Origin: Onthophagus taurus
Taxonomy: Eukaryota > Arthropoda > Insecta > Coleoptera > Scarabaeidae
Direction: 5' to 3'
Assembly (NCBI RefSeq): GCF_036711975.1
Contig: NC_091967.1
Location: 28,644,001 to 28,708,000 of the forward strand
Length of the DNA: 64,000 bases
In this document: piece by piece, positions 39,612 to 49,911 of the stretch
Layout of the letters: every line of letters begins with the position of its first letter
Numbering within the stretch: position 1 is the stretch's first letter
The notes under the pieces: model-generated
Seen by the model: only the letters and a program-made list of their open reading frames with translations
Database searches by the model: none
What the model was told of the DNA's origin: nothing
Made by a program: the position numbers and the translations under genes

Positions 39612-41624
39612 TTATTTATTTATTAGAGAAAAATTCGAATAATGAAAGCACTCAGAAACATCATTTATATAGGCTAGAAATAAAATAGGTCCAAGATGGC
39701 TACCTTGAGGTACACCAGATGTAACAGGAGTAAAACTAGATATGAAATTATTTACTTTCACTGCTTGAAATCTCTTAGATATATAGGACGAAATCCATAG
39801 AGACAGCCCGTTAGATAGGTTAAACTTGCTCAGCTTATCCATAAGAATGTTATGGTGAAGCTTGTCAAAAGCTTTTGTCAGATCGGTGTAGATAGCATCC
39901 ACCTGAGAGTTATTATTCATAGAATCCTGCATGTATTGAACAAACGCAACCAGATTAGTCTCAACTGATCGCCCACACAAAAAACCGTGTTGTTGAGGGA
40001 TAATAGCAGGTCGAAGATAGCTATATAAGTTGTCATAAATTAATTTTTCAAAGACCTTCGAAACAATGGATAATAGGGAAATTGGACGATAGTTGCACAC
40101 AAAATGTCTGCTACCCGATTTAAAGACTGGAGTTATGAAGGCTTTTTTCCATTCAGAGGGAAAGACTGAATTTTCAATGGAGCGGCTGAAGATAATGAAT
40201 AGAGGAGTTGCTAACTCCCCTGCACATTTAGCAATAAAGTGTCCCGGCAAGCCATCGGGGCCAGGGCCCAATTTATGGTCGATTTGTGTCAGAAGGTGAG
40301 AAACATCACGTTCAGAGAACCACGGCTGCGATTGGTAAATAACATTTCGCTTGTGAGAGGTATTCAGGCAACCGTCGATATAAACAGAGCTAAAAAACTG
40401 AGAGAAAAGTTCAGTTACACGCTTCCCGTCATCCGCCACTTCACCGTTCAGCTCCATTCGAGACGGAATACCGCCGCCACCGCGTCTTTTACTTTTAACA
40501 AAAGACCACAAACTAGATGGGCAATCAATCAAGTTACTCTGAACGCGATTCAGATAAGTGCGATAATCAGCAGCAATTAAAGCCTTGGCACGCTTGCGCT
40601 GGAAGCTAAAGGAAAGATAGTCGTTTCGATTACCCCATCTCTTCCACTTTTTATGGTATTTCAATTTTTCTTTAACAGATTTAGTAGTAGAAGGCGTATA
40701 CCAGTGAAGAAAACGATTATTACGAGAGAAGCTTTGGGGAACGAATTCATTCATATACCCATACAAGACAGAATAAAAAGTATCAACACAGAGATCTACA
40801 TCTAACCCACCAAATAAACTGCGCCAATCAACACTTGCCAGCCCACCCCTGAGACCGTCAAAATTCGCACGATCAAACCTCCAGGTGACCGATGGGCTCT
40901 CACGCAAGACATGACGTTTATCAAACTTAAACAAAAATTCTAAAGCAGGGTGATGCCCATCCAAGTCAACTAGCGGATCGTTACAGGAGCGCACCGAATC
41001 GACTCCTCCCGAATTGCACAAAATTAAATCTAGGTATCTGGAATTATTGTTAGCAATATTATTAAATTGAGACAAATTACAATAAGAAATAGTAAGAAGT
41101 AACTCAGTCGCACGAGGGTTAGCGACGACAACAGGCACAAGGTTTCCCGCGACTGATGCGGCCCAAGAAATGTTGGGAACATTGAAATCACCCACCAATA
41201 GTATAGGTGTGTCTGGAGACCGGTCGCGCACGTACTGAAGTTGACGGAGGAAAAGGCTAAATGACACAGAATCACTTGGAGGTAAATATACGCAGCATAA
41301 CAACACTCGCGAGACACAAAAGCATACACTCAACCAAAGGTCCTCGGCATTCGAATGAAAACTAGGTACAGGGACCGCGACAATGCCCGCGCGAACCGCA
41401 ACAAGAACACCACTGCCTTCAAAACCAGCAGAAGTAGTCAAATTTCTGTCACGACGATAAATGACGTAGTTACTGCAAAGGATCTCACCGCTGTAAATGG
41501 AATCGTTCAGATTAGTCTCTGTTAAACACACCAAATCGTGGGTCAGGTTCAGCGAGTTCGTATAAGATATAGCAGTCTTGGTGCGCAAACCACGCACATT
41601 CTGATAGTAAATAGACAGAGTCAT
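39612..41624 (-). CDS. CR1/Jockey-group LINE ORF2 (endonuclease + partial RT), copy 2
   Basis: Encodes the same 670 residues as the copy at 34710-36722, again ending before the YADD box with the AT-rich tail directly behind it. Confidence 0.88.
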   Translation of the reverse strand: MTLSIYYQNVRGLRTKTAISYTNSLNLTHDLVCLTETNLNDSIYSGEILCSNYVIYRRDRNLTTSAGFEGSGVLVAVRAGIVAVPVPSFHSNAEDLWLSVCFCVSRVLLCCVYLPPSDSVSFSLFLRQLQYVRDRSPDTPILLVGDFNVPNISWAASVAGNLVPVVVANPRATELLLTISYCNLSQFNNIANNNSRYLDLILCNSGGVDSVRSCNDPLVDLDGHHPALEFLFKFDKRHVLRESPSVTWRFDRANFDGLRGGLASVDWRSLFGGLDVDLCVDTFYSVLYGYMNEFVPQSFSRNNRFLHWYTPSTTKSVKEKLKYHKKWKRWGNRNDYLSFSFQRKRAKALIAADYRTYLNRVQSNLIDCPSSLWSFVKSKRRGGGGIPSRMELNGEVADDGKRVTELFSQFFSSVYIDGCLNTSHKRNVIYQSQPWFSERDVSHLLTQIDHKLGPGPDGLPGHFIAKCAGELATPLFIIFSRSIENSVFPSEWKKAFITPVFKSGSRHFVCNYRPISLLSIVSKVFEKLIYDNLYSYLRPAIIPQQHGFLCGRSVETNLVAFVQYMQDSMNNNSQVDAIYTDLTKAFDKLHHNILMDKLSKFNLSNGLSLWISSYISKRFQAVKVNNFISSFTPVTSGVPQGSHLGPILFLAYINDVSECFHYSNFSLINK

Positions 41625-42049
41625 AGTCTAAATAAAAGGCTTAATAAAAATATGATTTATGGTTCTTTGAACACACTAACTTAACGTATAAATCACTTGA
41701 ACACTTGTGTGGTGTGAAATGATTTAGAGGTTATGTTACTTAAATCGGCTGGGAACCACACAATTAAAGTTATGTTGTAAAGCAGACCACTGCCGCACTT
41801 TTAACTCTCTGTCTACTATTAGATATCGCTAGTATCAAATTAACTGCTGTTATATTGAAATATGGACAAAACATGCGCTCCTATGAAATTACATGCGATT
41901 ATATCGAACTATATGGATAACAAAATTTATATACGATAAAAGTGCAAAATATGAAGTTATATGCAAAAGATGCATTTTTAGCTCGCCTGTTGCTATACAT
42001 GTTTTTAATGCCGACGCAACGCTTTTGCTAAATATTTGGGCGGCCAGTT

Positions 42050-43968
42050 TTACCGATAATTCTGAAACGGCGAAGGATATAAGAAATTTAAATAAGGTTT
42101 ATTAAACCCAGGTAGAAAAATCGAGATTCCTATCCAACGTTTAATTGTTGATACAGACGGTAAAACTATTTTTTGTCTTAATAAATGTTTATACGCATTT
42201 GGTGCTTTATAATATAAACTAAGTGAAAATTGTTTTTCATTGTATGTCCAGTGGCCTTTTGTTTTATGCAGTAATTGCATTGCCGCAAATGTTCTATGTT
42301 GAGGGGAATGATATTTTATAACACTTAGACAGATAAATTGTTTGATAGTTAATCTTTTTTTCAGTTTTGATATTGTTGACTTCGCATTTTTACATTTCAG
42401 TCTGAGTTTATTGTATTTTTCCTTTAATTTATTTAAAGCACAGGGTATCTGATTATGATGGGAGTTCTGCGACGAAAATTCTAGATAGTCACCTGGAAAC
42501 TTCTTTTGAGAAGGCGAACTATCTGATACTGGTGACGATTTAGAACTTGTATCAGGGGATAGAAAACGTACCTCGCCATGTTTAGAAGGCCAATTTAAGG
42601 TCACAAAAAGACATTTGTGAGTATGTCTTTTCTGGTGTTTTAACCTTCAAGTGTTCTGGCGAAATATTTACACGGTCCTCCATAATCCGATATGGTTGCG
42701 GAACTGCTCCCCTTGGTAAACGATGAGAGTCAGTATACAATTCCGGTTTAAAGTGCAAACTGCAAACTACTTTATTTCTTAATGACTCTGGAGATAAGCC
42801 AATAAAGTTGACGTTTCCTGTAAAAAACATACATGGCATTTTCAGTAAAATACTTTATTATAAAATATAATAAATAAGAGGTACGTTTGATTTCAGAGCC
42901 CGGAAAAGATTATTATTAGACTATTATTAATATATAGAGACTGAATAAGCCGAACTAAACAGATTTTCCGATTAAACAGATCACAGTTTTCAAGAAGAAG
43001 TTCAAGAATTTAACAGAATTTCTGACGTTTTGTTATGTTGGAAATAAATGAAATATTTTAAGAATGGTTGGTTTTTGTTCGCAACATAATCGACCTCAAG
43101 CTTATATCTCAAGAACGAATGCAGATTGGAAAAAAATGTAATTCTTTATTTTCGATTTAAAATGAATTTTTGTACTAGAAAAATTCTAGAATTGTGTTTT
43201 TATAAAACTTTTGGTTGTTACCACCGAGGCGACAGTGAAAATTAAACTGAAGCCGATTATTTCGAAAACAAAAGCAAATGGTTACAAAAATTATATTTTA
43301 TATATAATTTTATAATTTGATATGTTACTAACTCCTTCAATAAAATTATTTTTTTTTCTTTTTTACAATTAAATAAATTAAAAAACAGCACTTGAACGAT
43401 GACATTTATTGTTAAAAGCTCAGTTTTCTACCGGTTTCGACTGTGCAACAGTCATCCTCAGGAAACATATTTGCGCGCCTAAAAGTTTTCACAGTTTATC
43501 ATTTTTAAGTTAAGTTATATTAATAGTTTTTTGTGAAGGAACCTTCGTATTATAATCCGATGAGCTCCTGTTTTATTTTATGTTCGTTGACGTCGTTTTC
43601 CTGAGGATAACTGTTGCACAGCTGAAACCGGTAGAAAACTAAGCTTTTTACAATAAATGTCATCGTTCAAGTGCTGTTTTTTAATTTATTTAATTCACAC
43701 GATGATAAGAAAAATACACAACTCCAACTTTTTTACAATTGTTCTAATTGATTGATAACACGATTAAGCTCGATTTTATTACTTTACATAAGTAATTGAA
43801 TATCCATTAAAACAACTTTAAAAATTATAATTTACCGCAATTCTTCACCCACTTATCGATTCTTCTTTCATCGTTATTTTGTTCAGTTGGAAAATGATGA
43901 AATTTGAGTTCTGGATTTTTTGCTTTGCTGGTGGCACAATTTATATATACACATCTATTTCCAGACAT
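42050..43968 (-). pseudogene. P/THAP9-like transposase, N-terminal half, copy 2
   Basis: Same exon structure as copy 1 (exon 1 43968-43836, exon 2 from 42817) and the same frame change. Confidence 0.78.
43367..43695. repeat. 329-bp inverted repeat with Penelope-terminus-like hairpins, copy 2
   Basis: Second tandem-unit copy of the inverted repeat at 38465-38793, in the same intron position. Confidence 0.8.
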
Positions 43969-44498
43969 TTTATTGTTTATTTATTACTTATGTTTGTTGG
44001 GAATATAACAAACAATGGAATCTATCAGTGCTATATAATAATATATAAAATAAACATTATATTAAATTTTCGAAGACTATCAAAGAGACAAAAAAGTTTC
44101 AATGAAAGTTTTAGAATACTTACATCTATCCACCTGAACTTTTCTTGAAGGTAGTTCGCACTTAGAAAACAAAGATACTCGTATAAAAGAATAGTTTATT
44201 ACGCAAGACGTAATTATTGAACGGCAATTGATACGGGGTCCGAACAAAGAATGCATCTTTTCGGAAATCGACAGCGGTTTGAGCGTCGAGGGGCCTTAAA
44301 TAAACAAATAGCAGGTACAAATGTATACGCTCATTCTCTCTAAACATAAACAGAATCAGTGGGTACAGTTTCATCATGAAAAATATCAAACGCTAACGCG
44401 TCACCGCGGCTTAGCACATGCGCATACGTTCACAGGCGCTGATGAAGATATTTGAGACATGATTCAGACACATTTGTAGCGAAATGTTTCTGCTACAT

Positions 44499-45050
44499 AT
44501 TTTAATGATATTTCATAAATATTTCTACTGAAATGTATTTGATACATATCTTTAGATACCTTTCCTAAAAATCGTATCTGTCACGTATATGAAACGTAGT
44601 TCTAAGATGTTTCATTTAACTCACTGTACGTTAAAATTGAAATGTTTCACAGATGTTTCTTGTTTACTGGGTTTATATTTAAAAGTATTTTAATTTTATT
44701 TGTATATGTACTTATATCGTCAATCCTGCTTAATTTCAACAAAATGCGAATCTGTATTTTCGGTTCTTTGAAATTTTCTTATGTTTATAATTTAAGTTAA
44801 TATTCATTTCACCCTTTCTTGGATAAAGTAGGTAATAAATCTTTATTTACTAAGGTGATAGGTTTTATTTTGTTAATTGTCTTTATTAATTGTACAAAAT
44901 ATTATAAAATATAAATCAAACGGATCAAAAATTATAGTATAAACTTACGTCAGATTTTATAAACGCACGTGAACATGTTAAATTTCAAAAACTAAATATT
45001 TCATCGTAATGAACATGATATAATTTAGCGGGAAAATAGAGTTGTTAGTG
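44499..45050. other. AT-rich stretch, nothing recognised
   Basis: It holds degenerate repeats of GAAATGT.T.TG.TACAT at about 44515-44650. No gene seen. Confidence 0.4.
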
Positions 45051-45054
45051 AGGT

Positions 45055-46294
45055 TGACACAAAAAAAAAATATATGTAACCCTATTGCGGGTGCTTACGG
45101 CTAATTCAGTGAAGACGGGTGTGAGTAAATAAAACAGTGATGTAAAAAAAATATAATACGATTTAAATTTATTAAATGTTGAGCGCCAGAAATTTTTGAG
45201 AGAAATTTCAAACTCCAAAACAATGCAAAATACCTTTTAAAATCAATAACAAAAAAAAATAATTCTGGTCCGCATAAGCTTATGTTTCCCCTCACAACAA
45301 CATTAAGAAAATGCATAAAAAAAATTTAAATAATATCTCGAACAAAATAAAGAAAACAAAACAAAAAAATATTTACTAACTTGAATTATTGAAATCAAAA
45401 TCAATTAATACTCCTAATCAAATAAATGATATACTTCGAAGAGAGAAAAAAAAATCAGTAAGCTATTCAACTCAGATGTTGAATTCAATAAACAAATAAG
45501 ATAAGTACAATCACGATAATACCGAAATAAAGAATTCAATCTTAGTTTACTCGACACAGGTAAGTTGATTCGTAATTTAAAATAGTTAAATTCACTTATC
45601 TGGTTTATCTTCTTTTTTTTTATTTTTGTTTAAGGTCTGCACCAAGGTTCACCAGGTTACCACGCTAGCGATGACGTAAACACTTATGAAGATCTCCAAT
45701 CAATCTGCTCCTGATTAATTACGTACGGTGAGTACTCGAACATTAGTAGAACAGTAGTTTTATAAATTCGAAACTAGTACTATCTTGAAAACTAGTATAA
45801 GTTGAAACCTAGATACAGTTAAATATATTTAAATTAATTTTTGTTTCCAGATAATTCGATAATTCACGCCAAGATGGTGTACAAACCTTAGTTGTTGGTC
45901 GGTTTCCACAGATTCTTTTCGAAAGGTTATAACTTCCGCATAAGCGAATGGTGATGATGTTTACCAAAAATACTCAAAAACACACCACACTACACAGGGA
46001 TAGAATAATCCCTCAATAAATTTCCTTTTTCTAAGGTAAGTAAGAACTTTTTACTCTAAACGAACGTCTTTCCCAAAACCTTTCGTTCAACTCTTCTTTT
46101 CAGAAAAATGCACCAATCGTCCACGCGCAAACTGGTTTTCCGAGTTCGACGTCACGCCACATGTTTTCAAACAAAAATAAAATACAATTTTTTAACTTTC
46201 CATCGAGCAATAAAATAAACGATTATAAACCATTGCGCTTTGAAAATCATTTAAAATCCTCAAAAAAAAATCAAAATCAACTCCAACCGTAACA
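45055..46294 (-). repeat. Osvaldo-like 3' LTR (left copy)
   Basis: Nearly identical to the right LTR; differences include single substitutions near 45257, 45490 and 46000-46040. Open frames inside it are not conserved coding. Confidence 0.95.
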
Positions 46295-46311
46295 ACTCCC
46301 CTCCTTTTAGA
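46295..46311 (-). other. Osvaldo-like polypurine tract
   Basis: The minus strand reads CTAAAAGGAGGGGAGT directly before the 3' LTR. Confidence 0.85.
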
Positions 46312-46334
46312 AATTACGTAGTAATTTCAAATAA

Positions 46335-49300
46335 CTAATCTTTGTTATAATAGGGTTTCAAATCCTTCACATGCCAACAGCCTTTTGATATGCCGTCTTC
46401 CGTTTCTAGCGCATAAACATTTAATCCCTTCCTATTTTTGACAATATAAGGTCCACTGTATTTTTCAGACAATTTAGCACTAACATACCTTTGAGCATCT
46501 GATAACGGAAATTCTCTTTTCCAAATCTTCTCTCCAACAACATAACTCATTGGCCTTCTCCGTAAATTGTAACGTTCTCTAGTTTTCTCCATACTTTTAA
46601 TTAATCTCTCCTTTACCATACATTTCATATAAGTCAATATCTTAATTTTCTTATTTAGTTCATCTTTTCCTCTCTCAGATTCTTCCAAAATCACATGCTT
46701 TCTTCTTCTTTCTTTGTACTCGTCCCCCTCAATTACTATATCTCTTCCAAAAACTAACAAATTTGGAGTTGTTTGAATAACTTCATGTCTTGCTGATCTA
46801 ATAGCATAACCAAATTTAGCTAAACTGACATCCCACTTCCTATGATTCTCTCCCACGTAAGAAGCAATCATGGTTTTAACCACTCTATTTACCCTTTCCG
46901 TTGGGTTAGCTTGGGGATGATATGCGGGATTAAAAATAGGCTGAACACGATATTCCCTCAACAAATCTCGCAATTCTTTACTTTTAAATTGAGTACCGTT
47001 ATCCGTTTGTAAAAATTCAGGCACTCCAAACATCAAAAATACTTGCTCTTCCAATATCTTTTTTATAGAAGATGAAGTTGCTTTCCGTAAAGGAAATAAT
47101 AGTACAAATTTACTAAAGTAATCAATCACGACGAATATGAAAACATTGCCATTTGAACTTCGAGGAAAAGGACCTGCTAAATCACAACTAATATATTGAA
47201 AATTCTGATTTATTTCCGGTTTTGAACCCATAAATCCGCCAGGTTTTTGTTGTTCAACTTTGTATTTAGCACAAGTTTTACAGGACTTTACATATCTCAC
47301 CACATCTGCTTTCATTTGCGGCCAAAAATATTTATTCATTACACGATAATAAGTTTTATAAATTCCAGCATGACCTGCTTTTTCATTATCATGAGCTTCG
47401 GATAACAATATCTTTCTTTGTGGCTTAGGAATTACCAATTTCCATAAATTCACTTCTTCTATCGCATCATTTTCAGACACATTGACACTTTTATACAGCT
47501 TCCCATCTATAATTCTCCATTTTAAAAATTTCAACGGGGTTCTTTCTACAGCATTATACATTTTATTATACCATCGATCTTCTCGCTTTTCTTGATCTTT
47601 TTGTATAGTATTAAGATTTTGAGTTCCTTCGTCAATTTCTACAGCTCTAGATAAACAATCTGGTACAACATGTTCCTTCCCTTTTCTATGGATTATTTCA
47701 AAGTTATATTGTTGCATTTTTAACGCCCATCTACCCAAACGTCCCTGAGGATTTTTCAAATTGTGCAACCACAACAAACTATAGTGATCCGTAATAACTT
47801 TAAATTTAAAACCCTCAATATAACACCTTAACTTCTCAATACTCCAAAGCACACACAATAGTTCTTTTTCCGTAACGGTAAATTTCCTTTCACTATTAGT
47901 CAGACTACGAGAAAGATAAGCTATCACTTTTTCTTCACCATTTATATTTTGAGTTAAAACACAACCTAAACCATACGCACTCGCATCACATTGTAACGTA
48001 AATGGGTAGTCAAAATTCGGACAAGCCAATATTGGTGGTTGAATAAGAGCATCCTTTAATCTCTGCAAGGCCTTTGCACAATCATCGTTCCAAAGGAATT
48101 TAGTATTCTTCCTTAACAAGTTCGTAAGTGGAGAAGCAATTTCCGAAAAATCTGGTATGAATTTCCGATACCATGACATCATTCCTAAGATTCTACGAAC
48201 TTCCTTTATGGTTTTCGGTACAAGAACTTTAACGATAGCTTTCACCTTTTCTGGATCCACATTAATTCCTAAACGATTTACCACATAGCCCAAATACTTC
48301 AACTCTTCTCTACAAAATGAACACTTGTCTCTTGTTAAAGTAATTCCCGCCTTAAATAATCTCGCTAAAACTTCTTTTAAGACCTCCAAATGTTTATCAA
48401 AATTTGGAGTGGTTATGATGATATCGTCCAAATATTTAAAGACATATGGCTCCAGTTCTGGACCCAGTAATTTATCCACCAAATTCTGAAATGTTCCCGG
48501 AGCGCCGCTCAAGCCAAATGGCATTCTTTTAAATTGGAACAAGCCACGTCCCGGTATCGCAAATGCCGTATATTTTTTACTTTCGTCTTCTAAGGGTATC
48601 TGCCAGTAGGCACTTTTGATATCCAAACTGCTTAGATATCTGGCGTTTCCCAATTTGTCCAATATTGAGCTAATATATGGTAATGGATACGCATTCGGGT
48701 CGGATACAGCATTTAATTTTCTAAAATCAACACAAAAGCGATATGTAGTGTTCTTCTTTGGAATCATCAAAATAGGTGAACTCCAACCACTTGTACTTCT
48801 TTCAATAACGCCGTCTTTCAACATTTGGTCAACTTCCGCATCTATCAATTTTTGCATATGAGGACTTACAGGATAGTATCGAGACTTGATTGGTGGACTG
48901 TTAGTGACAATCTTATGTGTAATTTCAGTCGTACAACCCAAAGGTATATCTTTAATTTTATGAAAGTAATCATCTACAATTGTTCTTAATTGCTCTCTCT
49001 GATTCATTGTTAAATCATCTGTACCTGTCAATGTATTTATAGATTTTACCTTTTGCATATCCTGTTCAGAAAAATACCACTCACCATCACGCAAATTTGG
49101 CACAATACCCATTTTAATCCAAAAGGGGGTTCCCAAAATTAATGAATATCTCAATTCCGGTACCACATATACATCAAACACATGAACTTTACCTTTTAAT
49201 GAAATAGAAGCACGAACTTTTGCACTACACGTTAAAGTAGAATCATTTGCCACAACACATTTCATCTTACTACATTCTACCGATACACCCATAACTCTTA

Positions 49301-49640
49301 ACTGTTCAAAATATTTTTGCCCCATAAAAATACCATCTGCTCCGGAGTCCAATAATCCAAACATTTCCATTTCATAAACTTTCACCTTGACAAAGGGCAA
49401 CTCATTCTCTCCACATTGTTTCAAAATAAAATTCAAAAGCAAGGAATTTTCTTGATATAGTTTCATTTCCGGTGTAGTCTGTTGGGCTTTTACTTTTAAT
49501 AGTAGACCATCTATTAAACCCGATTTAAGTTTCCCGAGCATTGAAGACAAGTTCGTTTCGTAAATCCAACCTTCTGACACCCAAAACACTTTATGATCCC
49601 AGACGAACATCCTCTCGCAAAATGACCTGGAGAACCACAT
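46335..49640 (-). CDS. Osvaldo-like pol polyprotein (PR-RT-RNase H-IN), intact
   Basis: Protease: LLDSGADGIFMG at about residue 95, and LILGTPFW. RT: FCVDFRKLNAV, SLDIKSAYWQIPL, RMPFGLSGAPGTFQ, and the active site FKYLDDIII near 405. RNase H: LQCDASAYGLG, then TEKELL and VITDHYSL. Integrase: zinc module H...H (NEKAGHAG) and CKTCAKYK, catalytic aspartates in YISCDLAGP and FLQTDNGTQF, and glutamate in NPTERVNRV. The end is WHVKDLKPYY. No internal stop. The first ~50 codons overlap the gag zinc-knuckle region in another frame, so pol probably needs frameshifting. The ATG shown is formed at the LINE tail junction and is not its natural start. Confidence 0.95.
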   Translation of the reverse strand: MWFSRSFCERMFVWDHKVFWVSEGWIYETNLSSMLGKLKSGLIDGLLLKVKAQQTTPEMKLYQENSLLLNFILKQCGENELPFVKVKVYEMEMFGLLDSGADGIFMGQKYFEQLRVMGVSVECSKMKCVVANDSTLTCSAKVRASISLKGKVHVFDVYVVPELRYSLILGTPFWIKMGIVPNLRDGEWYFSEQDMQKVKSINTLTGTDDLTMNQREQLRTIVDDYFHKIKDIPLGCTTEITHKIVTNSPPIKSRYYPVSPHMQKLIDAEVDQMLKDGVIERSTSGWSSPILMIPKKNTTYRFCVDFRKLNAVSDPNAYPLPYISSILDKLGNARYLSSLDIKSAYWQIPLEDESKKYTAFAIPGRGLFQFKRMPFGLSGAPGTFQNLVDKLLGPELEPYVFKYLDDIIITTPNFDKHLEVLKEVLARLFKAGITLTRDKCSFCREELKYLGYVVNRLGINVDPEKVKAIVKVLVPKTIKEVRRILGMMSWYRKFIPDFSEIASPLTNLLRKNTKFLWNDDCAKALQRLKDALIQPPILACPNFDYPFTLQCDASAYGLGCVLTQNINGEEKVIAYLSRSLTNSERKFTVTEKELLCVLWSIEKLRCYIEGFKFKVITDHYSLLWLHNLKNPQGRLGRWALKMQQYNFEIIHRKGKEHVVPDCLSRAVEIDEGTQNLNTIQKDQEKREDRWYNKMYNAVERTPLKFLKWRIIDGKLYKSVNVSENDAIEEVNLWKLVIPKPQRKILLSEAHDNEKAGHAGIYKTYYRVMNKYFWPQMKADVVRYVKSCKTCAKYKVEQQKPGGFMGSKPEINQNFQYISCDLAGPFPRSSNGNVFIFVVIDYFSKFVLLFPLRKATSSSIKKILEEQVFLMFGVPEFLQTDNGTQFKSKELRDLLREYRVQPIFNPAYHPQANPTERVNRVVKTMIASYVGENHRKWDVSLAKFGYAIRSARHEVIQTTPNLLVFGRDIVIEGDEYKERRRKHVILEESERGKDELNKKIKILTYMKCMVKERLIKSMEKTRERYNLRRRPMSYVVGEKIWKREFPLSDAQRYVSAKLSEKYSGPYIVKNRKGLNVYALETEDGISKGCWHVKDLKPYYNKD
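49527..49639 (-). pseudogene. Osvaldo-like gag C-terminus (zinc-knuckle end) after the LINE
   Basis: In the frame offset from pol, the bases next to the LINE tail encode the second half of a CCHC zinc knuckle (C..G....H....C spacing), then a further cysteine pair (CFGCQKVG), and a stop. The first cysteine of the knuckle lies on the other side of the LINE, at about 54075-54085. Confidence 0.75.
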
Positions 49641-49911
49641 TTATTTATTTATTTATTTTATTTATACAAATGGATACAGAACGGGACAAACCCTATAATA
49701 CTGCATCACAACATTGACATAAAGAAATCAAACAGAAATATCAGCGCAATATAAGCCAGAAAAAATACATACAGAGACGCAAACCAAATGAAAATTATAC
49801 AAAAAATATAAAACAAAAAAAATATATATATATATGTATATAAGTAACAATTGAGGAGTGAAATTCGATTAAATTCCGATTAAATTTAATGTAAAATTAG
49901 ACAAACTATAA

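Larger units (their letters stand above)
39597..44498. repeat. Direct tandem duplication, unit 2 (4902 bp)
   Basis: Same content as the first unit: truncated LINE ORF2, P/THAP9-like N-terminal half and the inverted repeat in its intron. Confidence 0.97.

Noticed and set aside
45101..45316. 71-codon frame repeated at 61414-61629
   Set aside because: It lies in the LTRs of the Osvaldo-like element, so its repetition only reflects the LTR pair; no known LTR-encoded protein resembles it.
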